A DNA stretch of 64,000 bases from Flavivirga eckloniae (GTDB lineage Bacteria > Bacteroidota > Bacteroidia > Flavobacteriales > Flavobacteriaceae), in contig NZ_CP025791.1 of NCBI RefSeq assembly GCF_002886045.1, positions 62,001 to 126,000 on the forward strand, in the 5' to 3' direction. A model generated the notes under the pieces. That model had not been told where the DNA came from. It saw only the letters and a program-made list of their open reading frames with translations, and searched no databases. Made by a program: the position numbers and the translations under genes. Each line of letters opens with the position of its first letter. Position 1 is the first letter of the stretch. Positions 24,771 to 33,270 of this stretch are shown here, one piece after another.

Positions 24771-26269
24771 TTTTTTTCTATTATTTTTTTTAATTGTTTT
24801 CTGTCTAGTTTGCCATTGCTATTATGTGGAAGTCCCGGTAAAAAAAATGTTTTTGTTGGAACCATATAGTTTGGCAGGTTGTTTTGTAAGTGTTCAAATA
24901 GATTGGTTGTATCTGTTTTTTCGCCTTCAATAACCAAAGCTATTTCATTATTTCCGTTTTCAATATCAATATCAACAACGCTTATGTTGTTGTTTATAAC
25001 GTTTCTTATGTGGTATTCAATTTCGCCAAGCTCCACTCTAAAACCTCTAATCTTTACCTGAAAATCTTTTCTTTCCACATACATAAGGTCACCGTCTTCA
25101 TTCAGATAGCAAACATCTCCGGTTTTATAAAATCGTTTAACCGAACCGTTACTGGTCGTGTGGTTAAAAAATAATTTATCGTTTAGTTTGTCGTTTTTCC
25201 AATATCCAGTTGTAAGCTGATCTCCAGACAGGCATAATTCCCCTTGAACTCCGGACGCTACTGTTTCTCCAGATTCGTTTATAATGATGTACTCAATACC
25301 ATTTAAGGGTTTGCCTATGGGTAATACTCCGTTATGAGATTTATTGGAGCCGTTAATGTTGTAATTGTAATAGGTGCTACAAACAGTACATTCTGTAGGT
25401 CCGTAATGGTTGTAAAGTTTACTGTTAGGAATGCACTTAAGCCATTCTTTAACAATATCGTCGTTTAGTTTGCCGCCTCCAAAAACACAATATCGTACGC
25501 TTTCTGCGTTTATTTCGGAGAAATACGGACGCAGATAGTTTATTATCGCAGGCACCATTTTAATAACTGTTAGTTCGTACTTATTTAAAAGTTTAAAAAC
25601 CTGTAAGTACTTCATGGAGTTGCCAGGTATAGTATAACTGCAGGCTCCTGATAAAAAAGCGGGCATAAATGCTGTAAGCGAGGCATCGAAAGTGAGGTCG
25701 TACATCTGCAAACATTTATCTGAATGATGCAATTTGTATTCGTCGTCTTTGTCTAAGGCGCTTAAAAGAGCGTTTAAGTTTTTAAAACTTATCGGAATTC
25801 CTTTTGGATCACCAGTGCTACCACTTGTAAATAGAATGTATGCGATATTGTTTTCTGAAAAATCAGGGCTTTTCAAATCGTTAATATCTATGCCGGAATC
25901 GCTATTTGTGGTACAGAAAACTTCAAAAGAATCGCTAAAATCGGACGCTTTTGATGAGTCTAGTACGGTATTGATATCTGTTTGATCAAATATTTTTAAA
26001 TTTCTGTCTAATGGCGCAGTGGGGTTAATGGGGATGTGGCCCTTGTTCTCAAACCATAGCGCGAAAATAGAGGCGTAGGTTTCTAAATCGTCATTTGCTA
26101 CTAAGCCAAATAGCTTTTCTTCTGGGTTTATGTTTTTTTGTATATAGAGTCTAATTCTGTTAATAGCATCAGACAAATCTTGATAGGTATAAAAGGTATC
26201 ATTAATACACAGAGCATGCTTTGAACTATGGGTTTTAAATGATTCTTTAAGTCTATTAATAAAATTCAT
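24767..26269 (-). CDS. Amino-acid-type adenylating enzyme (DltA/NRPS A-domain-like)
   Basis: 500 residues, the length of DltA or a single A domain. Core motifs: A3 FTSGSTGDPKG (148-158), A4 FDAS with Asp195, A5 NHYGPTE, A7/A8 YKTGD … RGFRVELGEIE, and A10 NGKLDRK with catalytic Lys487. The FDAS aspartate is the residue that binds the amino group in amino-acid-activating domains, so an amino acid is the likely substrate. It would form an aminoacyl-AMP and load the adjacent carrier protein. By-eye alignment with GrsA puts Lys237 in a pocket position usually not lysine, so the specificity may be unusual. It lies 11 bases after the GNAT-like gene. Confidence 0.9.
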   Translation of the reverse strand: MNFINRLKESFKTHSSKHALCINDTFYTYQDLSDAINRIRLYIQKNINPEEKLFGLVANDDLETYASIFALWFENKGHIPINPTAPLDRNLKIFDQTDINTVLDSSKASDFSDSFEVFCTTNSDSGIDINDLKSPDFSENNIAYILFTSGSTGDPKGIPISFKNLNALLSALDKDDEYKLHHSDKCLQMYDLTFDASLTAFMPAFLSGACSYTIPGNSMKYLQVFKLLNKYELTVIKMVPAIINYLRPYFSEINAESVRYCVFGGGKLNDDIVKEWLKCIPNSKLYNHYGPTECTVCSTYYNYNINGSNKSHNGVLPIGKPLNGIEYIIINESGETVASGVQGELCLSGDQLTTGYWKNDKLNDKLFFNHTTSNGSVKRFYKTGDVCYLNEDGDLMYVERKDFQVKIRGFRVELGEIEYHIRNVINNNISVVDIDIENGNNEIALVIEGEKTDTTNLFEHLQNNLPNYMVPTKTFFLPGLPHNSNGKLDRKQLKKIIEKK

Positions 26270-26280
26270 TAGTTTATAGT

Positions 26281-27375
26281 TTATGCAAAATGACCATCTT
26301 GTTCACTAATTTTCACATTAGTAAAGTTGTAATTAATACTGCTATGGGCTAAAGAAACTTGTTCTTTCTTATTGGCATAGATACATAAAAACTTATGGTG
26401 AATTTGTTTCCCTAAGTTTTCGTTATCGGTAAGTATGTATGTGCATTTAGATTTTATGAAACGCTTCATTAAAATGTCCAGGCAATGGCTGTAATAGTCT
26501 TCGTCTGGTAAAAAATAACGTAATACATATTCGTCTCCTCTTATAAGGGCAGAAAAGAAGCCTACTATTTTGTTATTGCTAAAAACTAAGATGTTCTCGT
26601 TAAAAATTTTGTACGACACACTACTTACCAAACATTTATAAGGTGTTTCTTTTGATCCGTTTGTGTCGATATATTGCTTGTTGTCTATTTGCCAATTAAT
26701 ATATGCTTTCGATTTTGGTATTAAATCACCTTCGCATTTTTTCTCTATAAATTCCCAAACGGTATCGTCTACTGTGTCGATGTTTTTATATGTTGTTTTT
26801 CTGTTGCTTATTGAAATCTTCAACTTGTTTATTGTCGAGATGAAGAAGCGTGAAAGATAGGTGACTACTTTTAATAATGGAGTTAAAGGTTTAAGTGATT
26901 TTACTTTAGTTACGATTAGATTGTGATCTAAACTAAAAACAAAAATATACTTGTCTCGTTTCCCGAATTCTATAAACGATTGTTTTTTGTAATACTCTAA
27001 TGTTTCTTCTCCAACATATTTAACAAGAACCTGTTCTTTTACAGATTCTATAGAGAGTCGCTTCGAATATGTTGATAATACTGAGTTTTCGTATTTTTCG
27101 TGAATCCACCATCTGTTGCTCCAGTACACTTTTTGTTGCCCTTGATCTGTAGCTAGGTAATCGGGTACCAGGTATATAAAAGATATCAATTCGTCTTCCT
27201 CATAACCCAAAATAGCACAAATATCTTCGCTTTGTATGCGTTCGTTTTCAAGTAGCCATTTTGCCTTGTTTTTAGAAAAGGGGACAACTTTGGTGTTTTC
27301 GCCCCAGTATAGGTTTTGACTCAAAGCATCCTCTAACATTTCTTTGGTTAATGGCGTAATATTTATGTTTTGCAT
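26281..27375 (-). CDS. Divergent double-GNAT-like protein
   Basis: 364 residues. The N-terminal half (about 1-145) has a GNAT-like pattern: WLLENER, AILGYEEDELISFIYLVP and a 'YYKKQSFIEFGKRDKYIFV' strand-loop. A short hydrophobic segment lies at about 155-175, then a second GNAT-like half (about 190-350) with ENILVFSNNKIVGFFSAL. The catalytic residues are not obvious. It is the first gene after an internal promoter (27441-27448) and a leader hairpin-terminator (27394-27414), and it is followed directly by the adenylating enzyme and carrier protein, so it probably acts on their product. It is not a member of the eight-paralogue family. Confidence 0.7.
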   Translation of the reverse strand: MQNINITPLTKEMLEDALSQNLYWGENTKVVPFSKNKAKWLLENERIQSEDICAILGYEEDELISFIYLVPDYLATDQGQQKVYWSNRWWIHEKYENSVLSTYSKRLSIESVKEQVLVKYVGEETLEYYKKQSFIEFGKRDKYIFVFSLDHNLIVTKVKSLKPLTPLLKVVTYLSRFFISTINKLKISISNRKTTYKNIDTVDDTVWEFIEKKCEGDLIPKSKAYINWQIDNKQYIDTNGSKETPYKCLVSSVSYKIFNENILVFSNNKIVGFFSALIRGDEYVLRYFLPDEDYYSHCLDILMKRFIKSKCTYILTDNENLGKQIHHKFLCIYANKKEQVSLAHSSINYNFTNVKISEQDGHFA

Positions 27376-27393
27376 AGCGTACTTGACTAGCTT

Positions 27394-27414
27394 AAAAAGT
27401 CACTAAAAAGTGAC
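27394..27414 (-). terminator. Hairpin-terminator in the leader of the GNAT/A-domain/ACP genes
   Basis: On the minus strand GTCACT-TTTT-AGTGAC is followed by TTTTT. It sits 135 bases after the preceding gene's stop, and between a -7 box (27441-27448) and the ATG at 27375. It could end the upstream transcript, attenuate the downstream one, or both. Confidence 0.6.
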
Positions 27415-27440
27415 CGTTGTTTTTATCTAAATTATTGGCT

Positions 27441-27448
27441 CAAATATA
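27441..27448 (-). promoter_or_regulatory. Internal promoter -7 box for the GNAT/A-domain/ACP genes
   Basis: On the minus strand TATATTTG is a perfect TAnnTTTG box, 65 bases before the ATG at 27375. No clear -33 TTTG is present. Confidence 0.4.
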
Positions 27449-27548
27449 TTAAAGTAATTTTTTCTTAACAGATTTAATCTATCTACGACTAGCTTTAGCG
27501 ATTAACAGCTTCGGTAAGCGCATTTTTCACAAATAACGATAAAACAAG

Positions 27549-28700
27549 TTATACGTTAAGAGTGATTTTTTGGTACTGAGCGGCGCTTTTTACAATAAAT
27601 AGATTTTCGCTATTGTTTTTGTAAATTTTTATGTCGTTGCTATGTGTAATTGTTGTGTACAAAAAACTATAAACATGCTTCTTTAACAAAAAGGAGTCAT
27701 TATTTAGGAGAGATAGTTCTTTGAAGCCTTTCAGATCTAAACCATCAATAGGTCTAATCTCTGAAGCTACAATATTACTGCTGTTTTTTCTTTTTGGTGT
27801 TAGGTAATTGTTTATTAAGGGTAAAATTTCGTTTATCTTTTTAGATTTAAGGTATTCTTTAAGTTTAAGTTTGGTGCCGGAAATTCGTGCTTTGTAACTA
27901 GTTAGGAGGGAAGCGCCATTGTAAGTAAGGTGGTAATTGTACCTGTAGATATTGTTGCTCCACCGGCGTTTGTAATCCATTCCACCAACACCCATTTCGA
28001 AAAGTTTGTAGCCGTTGTTGGCGCACCATTCAATTTGTTTGTAGATTTCTACATGACCTAATCCGAACTTTGAGTAATCGATTTTGAATGATGATATGTA
28101 GCTAAATAGCACCTTGTCATAATGGTAGTTTAAAGAAATTTCTATGGGTTCGTCTTCATTGTAAATAACGAATAGCGACGCTTCTTTATTTAAGATTTTT
28201 TCATAGGTGTCTTCAGCTAGTGTTTGCCATTCGTATAGGTTTTTATGTGTTTCGTTTCGTTCCTCAAACCTGGCAATGATCATATCGTACAGCGATTGCA
28301 TGATAAAGTCGTAATCTGCGGGCGGCATCTCGCCGTAAAACATATTGTATTTTATATTGAAACACAGTTCTAGTCGCTTAACATATCGTGTTAGGATGTT
28401 TCTTTTTTTTGAATTGAACTGGCGTTGCATGTAGCCTTCGATAGAATCGGAATCGTTGAGCAGTATGGAGTAGCCCCAGTTGTATTGAGGGATTATTTTG
28501 CTTTTAAAAGAAGTGTCTCTTAGGTTGAGTTTGAAATACTCTGGTACTAGCCTGAATGTAAATATGTTGTTTTTTGCGCATTCAGAGTTTGTTTTGTTCT
28601 TAATGCTTGTTCCAAAATATTCAATGCTCTCGTACAAATGATTGATCTCTGGCGTTCTAAATAAAACAGGAAAGATTGGTATTTTGTTTTTTTTACTCAT
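27549..28700 (-). CDS. FemAB/GNAT-like paralogue 3 (with C-terminal module)
   Basis: 383 residues. The family core is present as ILNKEASLFVIYNEDEPIEISLNY, KIDYSKFGLGHVEIYKQIEW, LFEMGVGGMDYKRRW and YHLTYNG. The signature is altered: FD-KGD of other copies reads FE-VGG here, while YKRRW is intact. The C-terminal module (about 325-383) has NNDSFLLKKHVYSFLY and ends YQKITLNV. It is the last gene of the six-copy tandem block; a 173-base gap with terminator and promoter follows. Preceded by paralogue 4 with a 19-base gap. The specific donor and acceptor are unknown. Confidence 0.8.
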   Translation of the reverse strand: MSKKNKIPIFPVLFRTPEINHLYESIEYFGTSIKNKTNSECAKNNIFTFRLVPEYFKLNLRDTSFKSKIIPQYNWGYSILLNDSDSIEGYMQRQFNSKKRNILTRYVKRLELCFNIKYNMFYGEMPPADYDFIMQSLYDMIIARFEERNETHKNLYEWQTLAEDTYEKILNKEASLFVIYNEDEPIEISLNYHYDKVLFSYISSFKIDYSKFGLGHVEIYKQIEWCANNGYKLFEMGVGGMDYKRRWSNNIYRYNYHLTYNGASLLTSYKARISGTKLKLKEYLKSKKINEILPLINNYLTPKRKNSSNIVASEIRPIDGLDLKGFKELSLLNNDSFLLKKHVYSFLYTTITHSNDIKIYKNNSENLFIVKSAAQYQKITLNV

Positions 28701-28719
28701 TGAATTCTTAGCCTAAGGA

Positions 28720-29916
28720 TTAGTTTTCTATGGTTATTTTTTGTGTCTTTTTTAAACCTTTAAAATAAAACGTTTTTTTGTTATTTGAATCATTATAAAC
28801 TACCACATTGTCTGCTAGTTCCTGGCTTTTATGTAAAAAATAGTTTAAGGGTTTTATTAAAAAATAATAATCGTCTTTACTCAAGTTTATTGTATTTAAG
28901 CTTGTAAGCTTCGGAATTTCGGAAATGGTATTCTCAATATTAAATTTGATGTTTATAGGTGTTTTGTTTTTAGTCTTTGCCAACCTGTATTTATATTTAG
29001 CGTATTTTCCATACCACAGGTGTAGCTTGGTTTTTTTAAGAAATTGAATGAGCTTGAAGCGTAGCTTTAATTTTAGTATTTTAATATGGGCTACAATGGA
29101 GGCGGTTAGAGATTTCGAATTATAGATTACGTGTTCATTGTACATGTATTCTTCGTTAATATATTTTCTTTTATGAAGAAAATCGCCTCGACCCATATCG
29201 AAAATTTTATACCCGTTTTGAAAAGCCCATTCTAAATGGTTTACCATGTTTATATGCCCCAGATTGAACATTTGGTAGTTTATGTCGTAACAGCTATTCC
29301 AGTGAAATACAGTGTCTTCATCTATGAAATTTAAAGTGATACTTATGGGTTTATTTTTGTGGTATATGGCAAAAATACAGGCTTCCTTTTTTAGTATTAA
29401 CGGATACATCATTTGATGATATAGCTCTAAAAAAGGTAATTCGAAATTTAATTCTTCCTTTTGAGCAAAACGTTGTTCAGTCATTTCAAATAAGTTATCA
29501 AAAAGCGAATCGTATTCTTTTTTTGCAATGTCTCCGTGAAATATTTTGTATTCGGGAGCAATACATAAATCCAGTCGTTTTCTATATCTTTTTAATTGTG
29601 ATTTTCTTGGCCTGCCTAATTTGTTGTTTAGATAATCCTCTAAATCCTCAAAAAGTTCTAAGTTTATTAAATACCCAGCATAAAGCGGAGTCGATAATTG
29701 TTTTAAATGTTTCGTAGTGTTCTTAAAATCAATAGAAAAATAGTTGGGGACGTCACTAATACTATATGTTTTATGTTCTACATCAAGATTGGAATCTGTT
29801 TTGTGTACAACATTGTTTGTGAACGAATTGGTTATTTTTTTCCAAAAAGGAGGGAAGGCCTTGTTTTTAAAAAACAGGTCTAATAAAAAACTAACATGGG
29901 CGTGCTTTTTACTCAT
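28720..29916 (-). CDS. FemAB/GNAT-like paralogue 4 (with C-terminal module)
   Basis: 398 residues. Core: LILKKEACIFAIYHKNKPIS, YDINYQMFNLGHINMVNHLEW, then IFDMGRGDFLHKRKY and EHVIYNS. The signature has His for the Tyr of YK and Tyr for the terminal Trp, so the active region is remodelled. The C-terminal module (about 340-398) has KDDYYFLIKPLNYFLH and ends KTQKITIEN. Its 3' neighbour starts 19 bases later and its start overlaps paralogue 5 by eight bases, so translation is coupled. Confidence 0.8.
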   Translation of the reverse strand: MSKKHAHVSFLLDLFFKNKAFPPFWKKITNSFTNNVVHKTDSNLDVEHKTYSISDVPNYFSIDFKNTTKHLKQLSTPLYAGYLINLELFEDLEDYLNNKLGRPRKSQLKRYRKRLDLCIAPEYKIFHGDIAKKEYDSLFDNLFEMTEQRFAQKEELNFELPFLELYHQMMYPLILKKEACIFAIYHKNKPISITLNFIDEDTVFHWNSCYDINYQMFNLGHINMVNHLEWAFQNGYKIFDMGRGDFLHKRKYINEEYMYNEHVIYNSKSLTASIVAHIKILKLKLRFKLIQFLKKTKLHLWYGKYAKYKYRLAKTKNKTPINIKFNIENTISEIPKLTSLNTINLSKDDYYFLIKPLNYFLHKSQELADNVVVYNDSNNKKTFYFKGLKKTQKITIEN

Positions 29917-31075
29917 TCTGTTCTATGGTTACAAGTTGACTTTTATTATTGGATTTTATTAAATACTGGTTTTGAGAATTGTTGATTTTAAGCACTTTCG
30001 TATTGTTGACAGATGCTTTGGAGGTAAATAAAAAATCGTATAGGGTTTTCCTTAAAAAAGCATAGTCGTTATTTTTATGGATGTTTATTTGTGATGTGCT
30101 TTCTATTTTGCTTTCATCTGGATTGTCAACAATAACAATAGGTTTAGCATGTGCTGTTTTAATTTTTCCTCTATTAATCTTTTTAAATTGTAAATGTAGT
30201 TTCGAGCCTTTAATTACAGTGTAGCTTTTGTATTTAATGCGTTCCTTTAAATGTATTAATTTCCCAATGAAAAATGAATTTATTGAGTTTGAATTATAAA
30301 CGACGTGATTGTAATAATAATGCGACTTTGTAGCCCATTTTGTTTTGTAATAATCGTAGCCTTTCAATAGGTCGTAAACTTCAAAAGCATTATTAAAACA
30401 CCATTCAATATTTTTTAACATATCGATACTTCCTAAGTGGAATTTCGAATAATCGATATCGTAACCACTAATAATGTAAAACCCTAGCTTTTCCTTAAAC
30501 ATATTAATTCTTATGCTAATAGGTTTTTTCCCGTCGTAAATAACAAATAGGCTGGCTTTTTTACTTATTATTAAATCATACACGATATCGTGAAATTCTT
30601 CCAAATGCTGCAGTTCGTAATTGACTTCTTGTTTTTCGTTGAACCGTTTTATTAACAGGTCTTTTAAAACAACAAAAAGACGATCGTATTCTTGTTTGTC
30701 AATCTCGCCGTGGTAACAAGCGTAGTTTATGTTAAAACAGGTTTCCAGTCTGTTTTGGTAACGCCTTAGGTTTGATCTGCTTTTGGTGCTAAAGTTTAAC
30801 TTTAAGTACTCTGAAAAGCTTTTAAATGACTTGATTTCAACCAAATGCCCTTTAAGTGTCTTTGTTTGGGCTAACTTTAGTTTGTTTTTAGGTTGTGTAT
30901 TTATGTTTAGATAGTCGGGAAAATCTTTAATTAAAAATACGTGTTCGGGAGTATTCGAACTGGTGTTAATGGTGTAGTTAAAACCCATACTATCTGTAAC
31001 TTTACTGTATATGGAGGGGAGGCTATTTTCTGCTAAAAATGCTTTTAAAAATGTTATATTTTTAATGATAGCCAT
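29909..31075 (-). CDS. FemAB/GNAT-like paralogue 5 (with C-terminal module)
   Basis: 388 residues. Core: IISKKASLFVIYDGKKPISI, GYDIDYSKFHLGSIDMLKNIEW, VYDLLKGYDYYKTKW and NHVVYNS. The signature keeps the D, K, G, YK and W positions. Upstream, 'TKSRSNLRRYQNRLETCFNI' is the shared basic helix found in all copies. The C-terminal module (about 328-388) has NNDYAFLRKTLYDFLF and ends SQLVTIEQNE. It overlaps paralogue 4 by eight bases and lies four bases after paralogue 6. Confidence 0.82.
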   Translation of the reverse strand: MAIIKNITFLKAFLAENSLPSIYSKVTDSMGFNYTINTSSNTPEHVFLIKDFPDYLNINTQPKNKLKLAQTKTLKGHLVEIKSFKSFSEYLKLNFSTKSRSNLRRYQNRLETCFNINYACYHGEIDKQEYDRLFVVLKDLLIKRFNEKQEVNYELQHLEEFHDIVYDLIISKKASLFVIYDGKKPISIRINMFKEKLGFYIISGYDIDYSKFHLGSIDMLKNIEWCFNNAFEVYDLLKGYDYYKTKWATKSHYYYNHVVYNSNSINSFFIGKLIHLKERIKYKSYTVIKGSKLHLQFKKINRGKIKTAHAKPIVIVDNPDESKIESTSQINIHKNNDYAFLRKTLYDFLFTSKASVNNTKVLKINNSQNQYLIKSNNKSQLVTIEQNE

Positions 31076-31079
31076 AGGT

Positions 31080-32267
31080 TTATTGAAAGGTGATTTTAGA
31101 TATGGTATTTTTCCCTTTTACAAGATAAGTATCTGTTTCATTTTGAAATTTAAAAATTTCTATAGTGTTTATAGATTCTTGATTGCTGTATAAAAGGTTG
31201 TATACGGGCCTTTTTAAGTAGCTGAAGGTGTCGTTGTTTAAATCGACGTTTGTCAGTTTGGTTTCAGGATTTAACGTTTCAAGCTTTTCAATAGTTGTTT
31301 TAGAATCATCAGTAATCTTGCTCAATTCCCTATTCCGGTATTTATACTTTAAAAAATTGTGATACAATGTATTAAAGTTCATTTTCTTTAAAACTTTAAC
31401 CAATGCGTAAAAGGCACGGGTTCTGGTAACGATTATGTTAGCAGAAAGTCTGGTTATTATTGATTTTGAATTGTATAATACGTGTTTTTGAAAATCGTAT
31501 TGAGTATCGATAAGTTTGGTTTTGTAGGGGTAATTTCCCTTTAGGAGATCGAAAATCTCTATATCATTTTCGAAGCACCAATCAAGTTGCTTTATAAAAT
31601 CTGTAAACCCGATATAAAACTTTGAGTAATCGATATCGTAGGTTCTTATATAACCATAAATTGTTTTGTTTCTTACCAAATTCAAACAAATGCTAATAGG
31701 TTTCTTGTTATTGTAGATAACAAAAAGTGCAGCTTCTTTACTATTTATTAGGGGGTAAGCTATTTCGTGATAAATACTCCAACGAGACAGATCGTAATTC
31801 TGTATTTTTTTTTCTAAAAACCGATTTTTGATCATCTTATGAAATTCATCAAAAAGATATTCGTATTCGCTTCTCGAAATCTCGCCAAAAAAGCTTTTGT
31901 ACTCTATGTTAAAGCACGTTTCCAGTCTGCGTTTGTATGTTCTAAATTTCGATCGTCGCCCTGCGCTAAACTTACTCTTTAAATAAGCGTTTGTATCGCT
32001 GTAATTTTTAAGCAGAATTAATGATCCTTTGTATGTGTTTATAGTTTTTAGCTTCCATTTGGTGCTCGTAACCGTTGCTTTTAAATAGCTGGGAAAGTCA
32101 TAAATACAATACAGGAAATTATCGTCTTTAGGTTCTGGTGTTGTGCTTTTGTGTATGTACTCCTTAGAAATACTATTTAAAATTTTGCTATAAACAGGCA
32201 GGAGCACTTTTCTTTCTAAAAAAGTACTTAAAACATCCAGACTATTTGGCAATATTCTTTTTAACAT
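31080..32267 (-). CDS. FemAB/GNAT-like paralogue 6 (with C-terminal module)
   Basis: 395 residues. Core: LINSKEAALFVIYNNKKPISI, YDIDYSKFYIGFTDFIKQLDW, IFDLLKGNYPYKTKL and KHVLYNS. The terminal Trp of the signature is Leu here; D, K, G and YK remain. The shared basic helix is SAGRRSKFRTYKRRLETCFN. The C-terminal module (about 335-395) has NNDTFSYLKRPVYNLLY and ends ISKITFQ. Gaps of four bases separate it from both neighbours, as expected for a tight operon built by tandem duplication. Confidence 0.82.
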   Translation of the reverse strand: MLKRILPNSLDVLSTFLERKVLLPVYSKILNSISKEYIHKSTTPEPKDDNFLYCIYDFPSYLKATVTSTKWKLKTINTYKGSLILLKNYSDTNAYLKSKFSAGRRSKFRTYKRRLETCFNIEYKSFFGEISRSEYEYLFDEFHKMIKNRFLEKKIQNYDLSRWSIYHEIAYPLINSKEAALFVIYNNKKPISICLNLVRNKTIYGYIRTYDIDYSKFYIGFTDFIKQLDWCFENDIEIFDLLKGNYPYKTKLIDTQYDFQKHVLYNSKSIITRLSANIIVTRTRAFYALVKVLKKMNFNTLYHNFLKYKYRNRELSKITDDSKTTIEKLETLNPETKLTNVDLNNDTFSYLKRPVYNLLYSNQESINTIEIFKFQNETDTYLVKGKNTISKITFQ

Positions 32268-32271
32268 ACAG

Positions 32272-33222
32272 CTATTGTTTTACAACCTTGCTTTTATAAG
32301 TGTAAATAAGTTTATCGAACATAAATAGTTTTCCAATTATGTTTTTATTTCTTAAAAATTGCAGGAGTTTAAGCTCTAGGGCTATAACTCTTGCGCTTAA
32401 CCTGGATATGATTGATCGTTTATTGTAAAAAATATGATAGAAGAAATGATAGGTATGGTTACTCCATTTTTCTTTATAATACGTTTTGCCCATCGATAGG
32501 TCGAATATGCTAATGTGGTTGTTTATTAGCCATTCTATATGGTGCACCATGCTAATATCTCCCATGTTGTATTTTGAATAATTCATATCGTAGGTTTGAA
32601 TATGGCTAAAAACGATATCGTTTAAATGAAAATTCAATGTAATGGCGATAGGGTTGGAGTTATCATAGATTACATGTAATGAGGCATTCCTATCTTGTAT
32701 TTTTTGAAAAGTAGATGCTTGCAAGTCATTCCAGTTAGGGAGGTACCTATTGTACATTTTCTTCTTTTTAAATCGTGCATTGAGTAATTTGTAGAAATCC
32801 TCAAAAATCCTATCATATTCCTGCTTATCTATGCTTCCGAAAAATACCTGTGATGAAATATTGTGGTTTTCGTGAAGCCTATTAGTTTTTGAATTTAAAT
32901 TCTTTCTGTTTCGTTTGTTAAGCGTACTATTTATAAAGTCTGTAGCATTTGTATATCCAGATAGATTTAACAGATATCCATTGTATTGCAGTACTTCTTT
33001 AAATTTAGTGTTTGCATCTTTTGGGGTAAAGGTAAAATAGTTAGGAATGTCCTTGGTGATATAGATGGATTTAAAATCACTATCTATAAGGTTTTTGGTG
33101 GTATAGTTTCTTTGGGTTAATGCATTCGAAACTTTACCATTATACAACGAGCTTATTGTTTTGTTTAAAAACAAATCAAAAATTAAATGACTGTTCTTAT
33201 TAAAAAAAAGCTTGTGAATCAT
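32272..33222 (-). CDS. FemAB/GNAT-like paralogue 7 (short, no C-terminal module)
   Basis: 316 residues, the shortest copy. Core: IQDRNASLHVIYDNSNPIAI, YDMNYSKYNMGDISMVHHIEW, IFDLSMGKTYYKEKW and YHIFYNK. The KG pair of the signature reads MG, while YK and W are kept. The shared basic helix is LNKRNRKNLNSKTNRLHENH. It ends shortly after the core without the C-terminal module. It lies four bases upstream of paralogue 6 and 48 bases after paralogue 8. Confidence 0.8.
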   Translation of the reverse strand: MIHKLFFNKNSHLIFDLFLNKTISSLYNGKVSNALTQRNYTTKNLIDSDFKSIYITKDIPNYFTFTPKDANTKFKEVLQYNGYLLNLSGYTNATDFINSTLNKRNRKNLNSKTNRLHENHNISSQVFFGSIDKQEYDRIFEDFYKLLNARFKKKKMYNRYLPNWNDLQASTFQKIQDRNASLHVIYDNSNPIAITLNFHLNDIVFSHIQTYDMNYSKYNMGDISMVHHIEWLINNHISIFDLSMGKTYYKEKWSNHTYHFFYHIFYNKRSIISRLSARVIALELKLLQFLRNKNIIGKLFMFDKLIYTYKSKVVKQ

Positions 33223-33270
33223 CTAAAATGGTTAGTCTTAATTTATGGTTTAATTTACTGAAATAATTTG

